DNA of 64,000 nucleotides from Suillus spraguei (Eukaryota; Basidiomycota; Agaricomycetes; Boletales; Suillaceae): NCBI GenBank assembly GCA_016800925.1, contig JABCPU010000304.1, positions 17,411-81,410 of the forward strand. The letters run 5' to 3'. Shown in pieces: positions 44,886-58,296 of the stretch. A model generated the notes under the pieces. The model was given only the letters and a program-made list of their open reading frames with translations. It made no database searches and was not told the origin of the DNA. Every line of letters starts with the position of its first letter. The first letter of the stretch is position 1. The position numbers and the translations under genes are program-made.

Positions 44886-46380
44886 AGTTGAAATAGCCAG
44901 GGGCCTGGCTATTCAGCGAGTTTTTTCATGACTGCCAGTTCTTATGGATGGTAGGTGGAACTGCAATGCACCACCTTGAAAAAAATAGGCGGGCGCCCGC
45001 CTATTCAGCCACTTTTCCATGGATGCTAGTGTAACTCGGTGCAACTGCAATGCACCATCTAATGCTACCTGCAGTTGAAATAGCCGGGCGCCCGCCTATT
45101 CAGCCAGATACAATACGATACCACAGCAAGTCAAGCGACACGACAGCGATAAATCAAGCAATGCGATAGCAAAAATCATGCAACACGAACCCAAGTCCAA
45201 ACGAGGTCTTCGCCTCAGATAAAGCCACACGATAGCAACAAATAGCCAAAATCAAGCCAAGTCCCAACCCACGCCACAGCAAAAAATAGCAAAAATCATG
45301 CAAAATCAAGCCAAGTCCGAATGAGGTTTTCGCCTAAACCCACGCCTCACATCAAGCAAAGTCAAGCCCAGTCCTGACGAGGTTTTTGCCTAAAGCAACG
45401 CCTCAGATCAAGCAAATTCCGAACGAGGTTTTCGCCTCAGCCTAAATCGAGTCCGCCAGAAACCAGCATATCTAATGCACCAGCGCATCCGATGCAACCA
45501 GTACATCCGATGCAACCAGTATATTCGATGCAACCTCCAGAGAGACGACCGCAGCAATAAAACAAGCGGGCGCCAGCCTATTTCTCTAGCAGCAATAACG
45601 ACAGCGAGACGATCCAGGAGACGACCGCAGCAACAAAACGAAGTCATATAAAAATGAAATTTCATCATATTCGGAATAGACAGACGCCCGCTTATTTAGA
45701 AATGAAAACGATGGCAGAAGCATCACCATAGCATAAGACGCCACAGTTAGAACCAGGGTTCGGGCAGTTAGAGCTAGGCTTCGGGCAGTTAGAGCTAGGC
45801 TTCGGTGTCTCGTCAGTTAGCCTGGTTCGGCTGAAAACGTATTGTCTCGGTGTCTCGGTTCTCGGTACCATGATGCCACGATAGTCAAGACAACGATACG
45901 ATACCACAGCAAGACGAGCCATACGACAGCAATAAATCAAGCAACCTAATAGCAAAAATCACGCAAAATGAACTCGAGTCCGAACGAGGTTTTCGCCTAA
46001 AGCCACGCCCGAGATCAAGCAAAAATCAAGCCAAGTCTGAAAGAGGTTTTCGCTCAAAGCTACCCCTAAGTTTCTAAGGCAGGGAGTACACCCCGTCCTA
46101 GGGATGCGCGCCTGCCAAATTCATGGCGCACTGCGCGCAGAAGGTGCGCGCCAGCCAGAGGTAAAGTTTCTAAGCCAGGGAGTTCACCCCATCCTCAGTG
46201 CGCGCGGCGCGCAGAGGGTGCGCGCCAGCCAAGCAAAGTCAAGCCCAGTCCTGACGAGTTTTTCGCCAAAGCTACGCTTCACATCAGACAAAAATCAAGC
46301 AAAGTCAAGCCCAGTCCTGACGGTTATGAGACCCCCTAGGATCCACCTAGGATCCATTTTTTTCTATTCTTCTCTTTCAT
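44886..46380. repeat. Complex dispersed repeats; no gene
   Basis: Several short motifs recur: GGGCGCCCGCCTATTC (near 44655, 44995, 45090), GAGGTTTTCGCCT and variants (near 45212, 45322, 45372, 45425, 45985, 46041), a roughly 90-bp direct repeat at about 45115-45205 and 45896-45990, and two copies of an AAGTTTCTAAG to GTGCGCGCCAGCC block (about 46069-46155 and 46164-46232). No coding capacity is supported. Confidence 0.7.
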
Positions 46381-46384
46381 TCTC

Positions 46385-47350
46385 ACAGAATGTGGGCTTC
46401 CAGGACTCCCACTTTGTGTGGGGCGAAAAACATTGGACCACACTGTCATCCCACACAAAAGTGGGCTTCCAGGACTCCCACATTGTGGAGGGTGAAAAAC
46501 AACACATCGGACCACCCTATTATCTCACACAAAAGTGGGCTTCCAGGACTCCCACTTTGTGTGGGGCGACAAACAAAACATCGGACCACCCTATTACCTC
46601 ACACAAAAGTGGGCTTCCAGGACTCCCACTTTACATGGGGCAACAAACAACACATTGGATCACCCTATTATCTCACACAAAAGTGGGCTTCCAGGACTCC
46701 CACTTTACATGGGGGCAACAAACAACACATTGGATCACCCTATTATCTCACACAAAAGTGGGCTTCCAGGACTCCCACTTTACATGGGGCAACAAACAAC
46801 ACATTGGATCACCCTATTATCTCACACAAGTGGACTTCCTTGACTTTCACTGTGTAAAGGTCAAAAAACATTGGACCACACTGTTCATGCAATACAAAAG
46901 TGGGCTTCCAGGACTCCCACTGTGTAATGGTCAACACACATTAGATTAGCCTCTCATCCCACACAACTAATTTTGTTACATAGTGGGAGTCCTGGAAGCC
47001 CACTTTTGTATTGCATGACAGGGTAATCTGATGTGTTTTGACCCCCACACAAAGTGGGAGTCCTGGAAGCCAACTTTTGTGTGGGATGACAGTGTGGTCC
47101 CATGTTTTCCCACACAACAGTGGGCTGCCATGACTCCCACTCTGTGTGGGGGTTAACAATATCAGATCACTCCATCATCCAACACAAAGGTGGGCTTCCA
47201 GGACTCCCACTTTGTGTGAGATACAAAAAATATTGCACCACCCAGTCATTCCACACAAAAGTGGGCTCGGGGCTCCCAGTGTGTGTGAGGGTCAAAATAT
47301 TAGATTAACCATTCATCTCATCAGAAAGTGGGCTTCCAGGACTCCCATAT
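46385..47350. repeat. Array of about 73-bp units built around an imperfect palindrome
   Basis: GTGGGCTTCC or a close variant occurs at about 46392, 46461, 46535, 46609, 46683, 46759, 46830 and 46901, at 69-76-bp spacing. Two units (46981-47075) are inverted, and four more direct ones follow (47118, 47191, 47260, 47327). Each core is itself a partial palindrome, CACAAA-GTGGG...CCCAC-TTTGTG. A plus-strand frame, 46104-46949, is open only because of the repeats. Confidence 0.85.
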
Positions 47351-47394
47351 ATGGGAGTCAAAAATATCAAACTACCATGTCAACCAATTTTTTC

Positions 47395-47751
47395 AAGTTC
47401 TCGAATCTCGATGCAACTCACACATTTTCAGATACACAAAAAATACAAGATTGTTCTTGATATCAAGTCTCAGTCCAGATTTTCTTGGGACAATGAGTTT
47501 GGTGCTGGTATTGACAGTACATCAGAGGCAGTATGGGCTGCATATGTCAGGTTATGTTTTTTTGTCTCGTCATAATCTATGTATCTAATTTTGACTCAAG
47601 AGGTGCCCTGATGCTGCACCATTTCACAATAAGGGATGGCCACACTTCAATGAAGTTGATGCTCTTTTGTCTGCCACTGCTTCGAAAGGAACTCACGCAT
47701 TTCATGCTGTGCTCGAAGAGCCCTGCGAGCCTCGATTTTCTGAATGAAGAG
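47395..47751 (+). pseudogene. Myb/SANT-like DNA-binding domain remnant (Harbinger-associated type)
   Basis: Reads IVLDIKSQSRFSWDNEFGAG, STSEAVWAAYVR, then after a short intron (about 47548-47610) PDAAPFHNKGWPHFNEVDAL, SATASKGTHAFHAVLEE and a stop. This is the pattern of the Myb/SANT-like proteins that accompany PIF/Harbinger transposases in fungi and are also found as stand-alone genes. The N-terminal helices and any transposase are missing. The coding frame is intact over the visible part, but the gene start is lost in the upstream repeat array. Confidence 0.6.
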
Positions 47752-50700
47752 GGTCTTTTGCAGTCTGGGCCTGGGCAGAAGTTGTGCGAGGATCAGAATA
47801 CTCTATTAGAAAATTGCTGTTTGTTCGTCAAGCATGATAAATTTTGAGTCATCCAGCCCAGAGTCCCGTAGTTCTTGAACCAGTGCATGAAATACGTGTT
47901 TCCACATCCCAAGTTCATTTTTGATCCTTTCCAGATGTCCATTGAGAAGTTCCTGGACCCAAGCAAAGCCAGACAATATAGCAGTATGATATGGTGCTTT
48001 ATCAAGGCATGGAGTAATATAGGCTACAGCAATTGTAATAATTAGCTGTGCAATCATTGCTGCAACAGTCTGCAAGAGACAGAGCCTTTGTGGTAGGTCC
48101 TTTGGACAAGACATGGTATGATGTCAGCGCAGTTTTGCCCCTACGTTAGGGGTGGGTGAGTGACATTGGAAGGTGCCAAAAGTCATGCCAGGTTGTGTGG
48201 GAATAATCTGTACAAATAATCCAAAGCGATAATCTGCATAATAATCTGTTGCTGTACAGGCCCTTTGCAATATGCTGAATCCTTGCCTCCTCCTCTTCTC
48301 AATGTGCACGAGCAAGCTCGAGTTTCATCTGCTGCAGTTGTTGGCCCATGAGGTCACATTTGTGCATATATTCTTGCTCAGCAAGATGCATTGTATGTTT
48401 GCATTCATGTCGAGTGTCCTGCACTGTAAGGTCCTTAGACCAGATGTCACATTTAATTTTCATTTATTTGATGTGATTGTTCTCAGCATGATGGTCACAT
48501 TTTTCAATGATTGATTGGATCAGTGCCTGTGCCATATCAGAGAACTGTTCAGTGGCACTGGACATGTTATTGTTGTTGGGATGCTTATGTGATGAGGGAC
48601 GAGTGACGGGGACTGGTTGGGGTGACCCACTATGAGTGGATGCCCCAGAGAGTTTCATGATTTGGGATGCTGAACATTTTCAAATAGGAGGACTTGGCTT
48701 ATGAGAACCAACATGGAGGCCCTGCATTCCACAATGAGCACTGAAATCAGAGTCTTCTGGGTCCTATGGTGTGGTGTCATGAGTAGAAGTAGAAGTAGAA
48801 GTAGATTGCTGGAAATTCAAAAAAAAAAAGAGTTGCCATTGGACTGCATATCACTGCCATCAGGTGCAAGAGCATCTGGGGAGTTCAGTGACACTGCATT
48901 TGTGTCATTAAAAGGACATGTCAAAATTGAAGTGATCGGAGGGCAAAGATGTTGAAAAGGAGCAAATGAGAAAGATGTATGAGAAAGATGTATGAGAAAT
49001 ACTAGGAGCCAATGATGAAGAGCAGGAGGATGGTGGTTGTTGCATGCAGGAGAACTGATCTGTAGTAATTTAATCAGCTGCAGGCACAGGGTCAACATCA
49101 TCTGGATGAATGTCGGTATTGTCCATGTCCATAATTTTGCCATCTTTGAGTACATTTTTCTCTTCATAAAAAACTTGCACATCTTTGCTGCCAGACATGT
49201 TAAAGTGTTGTAGTGCTGCAGACTCAATCTTGTCCAGGGTCTGCAGATGACGATACTGTGTTTCATGCTGGATTGGTTCTCCACCAACTGTGAAGCTCTG
49301 GTCACCACAGGAACTTCACTAGTTGTGAATCTGCAAGCAACAAAATTAACGGGTGAGCAGCCAATGACAACTATGACTCACCAAGAAGTGTCTTTGTCTC
49401 TGGGTCCTTCTGCAGGTCATCAAACATCATCCCAGTCCCAGTGCCCGACTGCTTGAGGGTTGCATTGACCTCATTGTATTTGTGCTTGAGTCTAAAACAT
49501 CTGATCAGTCATGGACAGATGAATAGATGACCAAAAAATGCAGAGATACTTACATTCCAAATCACATCTGGACAGGCTTGATAAAAGCCTTAGGGTTCTG
49601 CTTGAAGAGGAGTCTCATCTCAGGATCCTCATCATTTGCAAATACAGAACCTGCAAGCTGCAGGTAGTATGTTTCTTTAGGTACACCACTCTGCTTCTTT
49701 TTCCTGCCCTGGTCCTTGGCGTCCTTCACAGAACCTGAGAAGAGTTTGATGTGCGTGTCCTCATTATCTTTACACCAGGCAATGAGCCAAAAGGTACAAG
49801 CACTGTGAGTTTTCTCCTATTGGATTGGTTTCCTTGTGATATTAGCAGGAGGGAGTGCACTATTGGTGATCTGTGGCGTGTTGTCTTCATCATCTACTAA
49901 TGCTATTGCACTAGCAGAAGCTTTTCCCTTTGCATCACGCCTAAGTTGTGTTTGACCATGAGTCCATCAAGCTCTAGCACATGCCATACTGTTACAGATG
50001 GTTCCCAATGACAGGGTGAGTAGCAATTAGGGATTGTGTAATAGCAGAGAGGTTGGCAATGGCAATGACGGTGACGACAACAACAATGTCAAAGAACAGC
50101 AGGGCAGGGCAGAGTTTGAAAAATGCCAAGCTGCTAACATTTGGCAGTTCTTCTCAGTGTGCAAACTTTGAATACCACTATCATAACACTGATTACCAAC
50201 AGCTTAGACTCTGTTGGGATTGGGATTTCACCCAACTTCAACAAACTTCAAGAAACAAAACAACATGGTCAAGTAAGCATCAGTCATGGTGTGACATCTT
50301 CTTATTAGTGGTACTCAGAGTAACTTTCATAAGGCTCAATAAATGCTCTGTAAAACCAACTAATTTATTCTCCAAAAACACATATTACAGTGAACTATCT
50401 CCATATTATATGAGTGAATGGACGTGCATAATATCCTGTATGATACGGACCAGTGGACCATGGGCCCATGGTAGAAATATCCTCGTTGATGACAGATGGG
50501 CTGGGAGGAATATTATTCCTGATGACAGCGGGTGGGCCCATGCAAGGAATATGTAGAGTAGATGAGTGGGCTGATGTACATGAATATCCGGTAGACGGAT
50601 GGGCCGACATAGTTGTATATCATGTAGATGGGTGTATCAAGGTAGATGTGTATCAAATAGACAGGTATGTGAAGGGTACTTGTTATCACATACATGGGTG

Positions 50701-53700
50701 GGCCCAGACACATATTAAATTAGATGGGTATTAGATGGGTGGGCTGAGAGTGTTATATAAATATTTATTAGACAGGTGGGCCGAGGGTGTTGTACAGTAT
50801 ATTATATTAGACAGGTGGGCTGAGGGTGGTAGGTTGTGTCTTAGAGACAGGGTTGGGAACACATTCCCTTGTCCTCTTGAGGACACCTTTGATAGGCTGG
50901 TGGGAGGTCAGAAAATGTCAAGAACAGAAACAAGAAACTCACCTTTGCTGGTGCTGGCACTGGCTCAGGCACTGCCGCATTGTCCAATTCCATGTCATCA
51001 TCACTAGAGATGATGGCCTTAAATTTGGATTTGGCGCATTGGCGCTTGGGCTGTGGAGTGTTGCTTGGGCTCCTTGTGCTCATGGCATGGAGTTGCGGAT
51101 GCTTGCCACACTCCAGTTGGCGGCCATGGTCATCAGAAGTATCCTCTACTGGGACAGCCTTCTCCTTACCCTTGCCCTTGGAAGGCCCTACAGCAGGTTG
51201 TGTGGCAGGCGGCATGGGTTGGCCATACTCAATGGTAAGTGGGTACAGAGGGCTGGCCTTGCTGCGTGGATCTTCTGGACCAATATTAGTCCAAACTGGC
51301 ATGCTCACTACATTGCAAAAGGAGGAGTCCAGGTGTTCATATAACTCTGCTGCCGCAGAGAGTACCATGGGCAGCACAGATGTGGCCTGCAGGGCATAAA
51401 TTGAGAATACACGACTCTATATTTATATCAGCACATTTATTTGGCAATGTGATTATAATGAAAAAAAACATACCAAAGCATGTGCCATCTCCACTGCAAT
51501 GGGGATGTGCTTGGCCGAGCAGGTACTCGATCTTGTCACCTGCCCAGCAGAAGGTGTCAGCGTTAATGGTGTCAAATGACATGTTGAATTTCAGGGGAGT
51601 ATTATATGATAAGTGGCAATGAAGTGATTGAATTAAGTACAAGTTTGACGTGGAAGTTTAAACCAGTGGTTGCTGATTATGTCATCAAGATTTCCCAATT
51701 CACCACATTGTTCAATAGACCATTGTGGGTCCATCCACTGAAGATGTCAGTGACATAATGGCTGCCTTTGTTATGCTGAGATTCATTAGTGGTCCACCCC
51801 ATGTCAATGAGCCACCGAGATGTATGACTGGTCAATAGAATGAACATGTAAAACTATTGCTGCTGGCAGGTTGATGCCGATGCATTGATGCTGCCCCACA
51901 TTGATGGTGCTGCGCTTTGTGCCTGCAACCTTGCAACATCATACAACATGTTTTAAATATTTTTTCATTTCATGTCCATATGGTAGCATTATGTACATTA
52001 TTAAATCAATGGATGGAGCACCTGAAACAGCCAATGAGCATTGTACATGTCCTTGTTTCCTGGTTCAGAGACTGACAAGTCCACATGTTCAAACTCCAAT
52101 TTCATTCAACTTAAAATGGCACTTGAGATCACCAGAGATCATATTCATCATGTCATCCACTGAACAAAGTTACCTGTCCACCCAAAGAGCAGTGGGTCTT
52201 GCTGACATTGCAAGCATCCTTGAGTTCACCGCATCCTGATTGCTGTCTATACAGATGACTCTTGACACAAGCAACCTTGTCAAATCATCCAAAGTCCGAT
52301 ACATCATGACAAAGTATCTGATGTGGGAAGGAGATGTAAGTTCTTTTGCTGGACACTGATATATATAGACTGATCACTGACCAAACAGGTATTTATTTCA
52401 CCTTGGGTGAACTATTGTGAAGGCATGGGCATCAGCCCGCCGCTCTCTAGAAACCTCCGGGTCTTTGTCAGCATGCTTGGCATGAGCCAGATGGAGCTAC
52501 TGAACTACCAGGAGTTCTATGATACATTCCTGAGGCTGCCAGCATCGCCTTCTGGTGCATGGGTAACTGGCCACATCATCAGAACATATCCAATGGCCTG
52601 GTGGAAGCAAGCCTTTGACACCACAGATTATCAGATGTTTACTGCCAACCTCCCCAACTTTAGTGACATCAAGGCAATGGTCAATTCGCACTTTGAACAA
52701 TTGGTGAGTCTTCTTTCTCCTGGTCCTTAGATAATCTGACATTTTAATGCAGCCAGAGGGCTGGTTGCTTGTGACACTGGTGACATTGATTGATTCAAGG
52801 TCAACACTGGACGTGCAGCAGTTGGCCAACATCCAGGCTGGCATGAGGCAAGAAGGAGATCACAAAGTTGGACTATTAGAGAGCAAGGTTGTTGAGGCAT
52901 GGCTAATGTGCATGCCACCATTGCCGCTACAGAGCAGCTGGTGAATTACTTGAAGGGGGAGGGAGAGTAAGTCATTTATTGTTAGCATGTAGTTGTAATT
53001 GTACTATAATGTGCGCCCAAGAACCTTGCCAATCAACTATAATGAAATTTAGATTGGCAGCAGATGCACAGTCTCTAAGAATGGGCTGTCAGATACCCGA
53101 TCCCTGAGATACTTGTGATACTGGCAGTTAACATCATAGAATGTCAGTGCATGCTGAATGCTGCCGGCGTTGTGTTTCAATGCCTCACACAAGGCATAGT
53201 CCATGTGTATCTGCCTGATCTTTGTTTGCTAGCATCTCAATGGCAAGGTAAATGTGCACACCTTTCTCCCTTCTGAAAATTGACCATTGCATGTGGAACA
53301 AAACAACCATGCCTGGCACATGCACAACCACCAATGCCAATTGCTTCTAGCCTGTGCCAGGATGCATTTGCTTGATTTACAGCTCGATGATTGTTGCATT
53401 CTGACCGTTTAAGTGGAACAATGAAGCTGCTCCTCCCGAAGTCCAGGCCAATGTCGCTGAAACCAAAGGTGCTGATATGATTGAGCATTTCCATTTCTCC
53501 ACTGAAATGTTCAAACAGGCTGGCACAAGGGTCTTTGTGATGTTGGCATTGCAGGACAGCAGAGGCAAACTGATGTTAGGAGCATAAGTGTTGTCTATCT
53601 TGGACTCTTGTTGATCAAAGGTCTAATATCTGATCACAGACATGACCACAATGATCAATTTGGCAGCGCCAAAAGCTTCATGAAGACGAGGAATTGGGAT

Positions 53701-54097
53701 GAGATATTTATGCCGGAATGGTGGCAATATGCTAGGGAACAATTTGGTGAAATGCCCAGCTTCTGGTCCTCATTGATGTCCTAACAATTAGCAATTATCA
53801 GATGTCCAGGATGATGAAGTTCCACAGGTCATCACCTCCAAGAAATGACCTGGAGGAAGACAATGATGGGTTACCTATGCTTCCCGAAACCATGTGTTTG
53901 AAGCATGGTGAACAGCAGCATGTCATTTGGTTGTTCTTGACCAGGCATTACAGTAGGTGGATGTCCCATTCCTAATATTGACAGGACTGAAGGTTTCACA
54001 GGGATGTGTATGGGAACAGAGAAAGTCAAGGCGGCGGTGCCCTGGGGTGACTTAATCAAGAATCAATCAGATTTCCTAGATGGCACCTACTGGCCGG
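47752..54097. other. Transposon debris, mostly unassigned
   Basis: Both strands carry protein-like pieces that I cannot place. On the minus strand, 49245-49070 reads HLQTLDKIESAALQHFNMSG and DNTDIHPDDVDPVP; 51640-50930 reads FCWAGDKIEYLLGQAHPH and then a Ser/Pro-rich tail with KRQCAKSKFKAIISSDDDME. On the plus strand, about 52280-52960 reads VNYCEGMGISPPLSRNLRVF, FLRLPASPSGAWVTGHIIRT and TANLPNFSDIKAMVNSHFEQ, joined by short introns. These resemble transposon-associated proteins of mushrooms, but no family is certain. A degenerate tandem repeat of AGACAGGTGGGC-like units lies at 50560-50830. No intact gene is supported. Confidence 0.45.
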
Positions 54098-57000
54098 CAG
54101 ATGAGAAACTGTAAGGCAGATTGTAGCAGATTTTTGATTTGGAGAAACAAAGACTTGACGTATGTTTCTCCCAATGTATTACTAAGACTTGTACGCGCTG
54201 TAGGTGAAAGAAAAGAACTTCGCATCCCTATCACCCTTCACTCGCGTACTCATTTAAAATCTGTCGACACCACTGCTGTGATTGATTCAGGCGCAGCCGG
54301 AACATTCATCTCTGAAGAGTTTGTGAAACTCCATCAAATCACACGACGAAAACTCAAAACACCGTTTCGAGTTACTATGGCAGATGGAACTCTTATAAAA
54401 GGAGGACCAATCACACACTACTGTCTCCTAGTGGTCAAAATTGATGAATGAACCATGTATGGAAAATTCAATATCACCAAACTAGGAAGAAGAGATCAAA
54501 TTCTTCTGGGAATTCCGTGGTTACGAGCAATGAACCCAAACATAGACTGGGCCGCTGAAACACTAGTCCTTCCCCGAACAACGAAATCGGATGAAATTGA
54601 AATTGATATAGATACCGATCGGAAGAAGAATGGATTGCCCCCGATCTTCAATTGTCATTCTAAGAAATGGCAACATTCCCAACTTCCGAGATCCCTCGTT
54701 ATCCCTTCTATTCCTAACAATTCTGAACCGGAAGTACAAACATCATGCACCACCGATCCCATCCCACGTGTACAACTGCCTCGACCAGTATCACGATTCC
54801 CCGTGCAGAAAAGCGCAAGAATGAATCTGAACCCGAGCATTGAGTCGGACAAAAACCTATTGAGCAACGACCAATAGAAGAACAGAAGTATGGAAAAAGA
54901 AAAGCAGAAGAAGAGATCCCTGGACGGATACAAATGTACCAAAATTATCCAAGTTTTATGTTCTCCCAAAAATGCTTCAACATACTCCCTCGGCTTCAAT
55001 TGAGGAAATTCCTGATGAAGAAGAACCCGTGCCCTCGTTGATCCCAACAGAGGATGATGACCAATTCAATACAATGCAAGATGACTGGCATGAGCCAGAA
55101 GTCTGTGAGATCTCCTCCTACGAACTTGGCGATGGGGAATTTCTTGTGGAATACGACACCGATGGAGTTAGCATGAGAATCATAGAAGAAGTTTCCATGG
55201 ACACACCCCTCACACATGATGGAACTTCCCGATTCAAACAGCTCTCCAACTATTCCGCAATTTCCCTTCCTCCTCCAAAATACAGTAACAAAGCTCAGGA
55301 ATTCGCCACGGATGAGAAGGAAAAGAAAAAGAAATCTTTCGAAGAGTTGGTCCCGAACTACTTGCACGACTTTGCAGACGTCTTTGCTAAAGACGGACTG
55401 AACAAATTACCCCCTGAACGCCCTGGTATTGATCATCGAATCGATACTAAACCCAGTTTCATCCCTCATACATCTAAGGTTTACCCACTATTGGAAAAAG
55501 AACGTGCTACCATTAAAACATTTATTGATGAAAACATTGCGAAAGGTTTTATCTCAGAATCAAAATCACCCCAAGCCAGTGGTTTCTTCTTTGTGGGAAA
55601 GAAGAGTGGAGAATTACAGCCCTGTCAAGATTATCGCTACATCAATGATTGGACAGTCAAGAACGCCTATCCGCTCCCACTCCCTATCTCCCTTGTTGCA
55701 CGTCTTCATAAGGCACAGTTCTTTACGAAAAATGGATATCCGGTCCGGTTATAACAATATTCGCATCCATCCCGATGATCGCTGGAAAGCTGCTTTTACT
55801 ACAGAATTCGGCCTTTTCGAACCGAACATCATGTTCTTCGGCCTCTGCAATTCACCGGCAACTTTCCAGGCATACATGAATCGCACCTTCCAACAGGAAA
55901 TCAACGAAGGATGGATGGTTATTTACATGGACGACATCCTGATTTTCTCTACAACAATGGAAGAACATCGTGAACGAACCAGATGGGTTTTGATGAAGAT
56001 ACGAAAAGAACATCTGTTCTTAAAACCGGAGAAATGCACCTTCGATGCAAAAGAAGTGGAATATCTTGGAATGATAATTCGTCCCGGACAAGTTGCTATG
56101 GACACTGCCAAAACCAAGGGAATCTCCGAATGGCCAGTTCCAAAATCTGTAAAAGATGTTTGATCATTCCTCGGCTTTTGCAACTTCTACCGCACGTTCA
56201 TTTCCCATTATTCTGACATTGCTCGACCTCTCATCGACCTAACAAAGAAAGATAAGGCCTTTGATTGGTCAACTGAATGTATGGACACCTTCGAAGAATT
56301 GAAACAACGCTTCACATCCCAACCAGTACTCCGTAACCTGATCCTTCCCGACAATTTGCTATTGCTACCGACGCTTCGCTTGTAGCAACTGGCGGAGTTC
56401 TCTTGCAAACTGATGAGAATGGCGTTTATCACCCATGTGCATATCTCTCACAGTCTTTGAACCCCGCAGAACGCAATTATCAGATCTTTGATCGGGAACT
56501 TCTTGCCGTAATCGGGGCATTGAACGAATGGCATCATTATCTCGAAGGGAACCCTCACCCTGTCCTGGTATTCACCGACCACAAGAACCTTCTGTACTTT
56601 AGAAGTGCACAGAAGCTTACCCATCGCCAAGCATGTTGGCAATTGATTTTGTCCATTTACGACATTGAACTGCATCACGTTGCAGGTACTAAATTAACAG
56701 TACCTGATGCACTATCTCGCCGGCCCGACTACGACTCCGGCAACGATGACAACGTGGACCAGACCCTCCTCCCTGATGCTCTATTCATTCATCTTATTGA
56801 CACTGACCTGAAGGATGTGTTGTCATCCTCTGACCCCCTTGACGACTCTGTCTTTAAAACAGCATCCGACGCCCTCGATGGCGTGTGCCTTCCCCCATGA
56901 AGTCGGCACTCTCTGACTGGAAAATTGAGGAGAATGTCCTCTACTTTAAGAATCATGCTACATTCCACCGGCACATTGTCCCGATATCCTGAAAAGGTAT

Positions 57001-58242
57001 CATGATCATCCTACCGCGGGACATCCCGGTAGATACAAAACTGAAGAACTCGTCAAACGAGAAGCCTGGTGGCCTGCTATGGGCTCCTATATTCGGAAAT
57101 ATGTCGAGGGTTGCGCCCTTTGTCAGCAAATGAAAGCCGATACTCACCCCGTTCGTCCCCACTTGCCCCGATTCCTTCTCTGCGACTCACCCCTTTTCTC
57201 AGGTCTCTATCGATCTTATCACTGACCTCCCTGTCTCTGGAGGCTTTGACAGTATCATGGTCGTGGTAGACCATGGCCTTATGAAGGGGTAATTATTATC
57301 CCCTGTTTGAAAACCATCACTTCTGAGGGCGTTGCTAAACTATTTTTGAAACACGTCTACCGACAATTTGGACTCCATGACAAAATCATCTCAGATCGAG
57401 GTCCGCAATTCCTTTCTCGCTTCTCAAAGGAGCTTGCCCGCCTTCTCGACTACGTCATCGCTCCATCTACGGCCTATCACCCACAGACTGATGGTCAAAC
57501 TGAAAGGCTAAATCAAGAACTTGAAACATACCTGCGCATCTACTGCCGTAACAATCCCGAAAATTGGATAGAGCATCTACCAATCGCCGAATTTGTCCAC
57601 AACCACCGAAAAACATGATGCAAGGAATGCATCCCCCTTTTATTTGATGATGGGATATGAACCACGAGCTATTTCTCACCTTATCCCTGATTCATCAGTT
57701 TCCGCAGCAGAAGATCGAGTACGATCCCTGCAGAAGATAAGAGAAGAAGCAATCGCCTGCCATAACATTGCAATGCAAACAATGGCCGAATGATCCCGAG
57801 GAGATAAGTACATTCCATGGAAGATCGGAGATAAGGTCTGGCTATCTGCCGCTAACCTCAGGCTCAAACTCCCATCAAGGAAACTCGCACCAAAGCAATA
57901 CGGACCTTTCCCGATTATTGATGTCTTATCGCCCATCACGTTCACACTCAAACTTCCCCCACAGTGGAAAATTCACCCCACGTTCCATGCTTCTGTCTTA
58001 TCGTCCTATAGCGAAACGGACGTACATGGTCCGAACTTCCCTGAACCACCACCTGATATCATTGAAGAGAAGAAGAATATGAAATAGAAGCAATTATTTC
58101 TCACAAAGGAACCGGCACTCGCCGACGCTTTCTTGTTTCCTGGAAAGGATATTCATCGGGAGATAACGAATGGCTCCCAGAAAAGAACTTGAAGAACTCC
58201 GCTCGAATGTTGAATGCTTATAAAAAGCAACACTCCCTCTGA
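54098..58242 (+). pseudogene. Chromovirus pol (PR-RT-RH-IN-chromodomain), disrupted
   Basis: The protease active site is AVIDSGAAGTFISEEF (near 54275-54320). Reverse transcriptase covers about 55380-56160, with SGFFFVGKKSGELQPCQDYR, MDIRSGYNNIRIHPDD and the catalytic VIYMDDILIFS. RNase H (about 56350-56720) has [22 protein letters not shown] and [10 protein letters not shown]. The integrase zinc finger is YHDHPTAGHPG with CALCQQM (56998-57130). The core has [26 protein letters not shown] and [12 protein letters not shown], carrying the three acidic residues. The chromodomain is at 58081-58240 (FLVSWKGYSSGDNEWLPEKN). Breaks: stop after protease (54449), stop at 54875, one extra A near 55733, TGA at 56161, further shifts near 56370, 56895, 57180 and 57290, and a stop at 57617. 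It is dead as printed. Confidence 0.9.
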
Positions 58243-58296
58243 TTATCCTCCAGTCAACCAACTGCACAAAGCACTTGATCAACTACCACCATCGAA

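Noticed and set aside
46104..46949. 281-codon open frame across the 73-bp array
   Set aside because: It is open only because the unit repeats; parallel frames in the same array are also open, and no protein family features exist.
46385..47350. Possible CRISPR-like array of spaced palindromic repeats
   Set aside because: Spacing sequence between cores is itself repeated rather than unique, units are inverted in part, and the host is a eukaryote.
50053..50556. 167-codon plus-strand frame in transposon debris
   Set aside because: Composition is unlike a folded protein, it starts in a simple Met-Ala-Met-Thr repeat and partly overlaps a degenerate tandem repeat.
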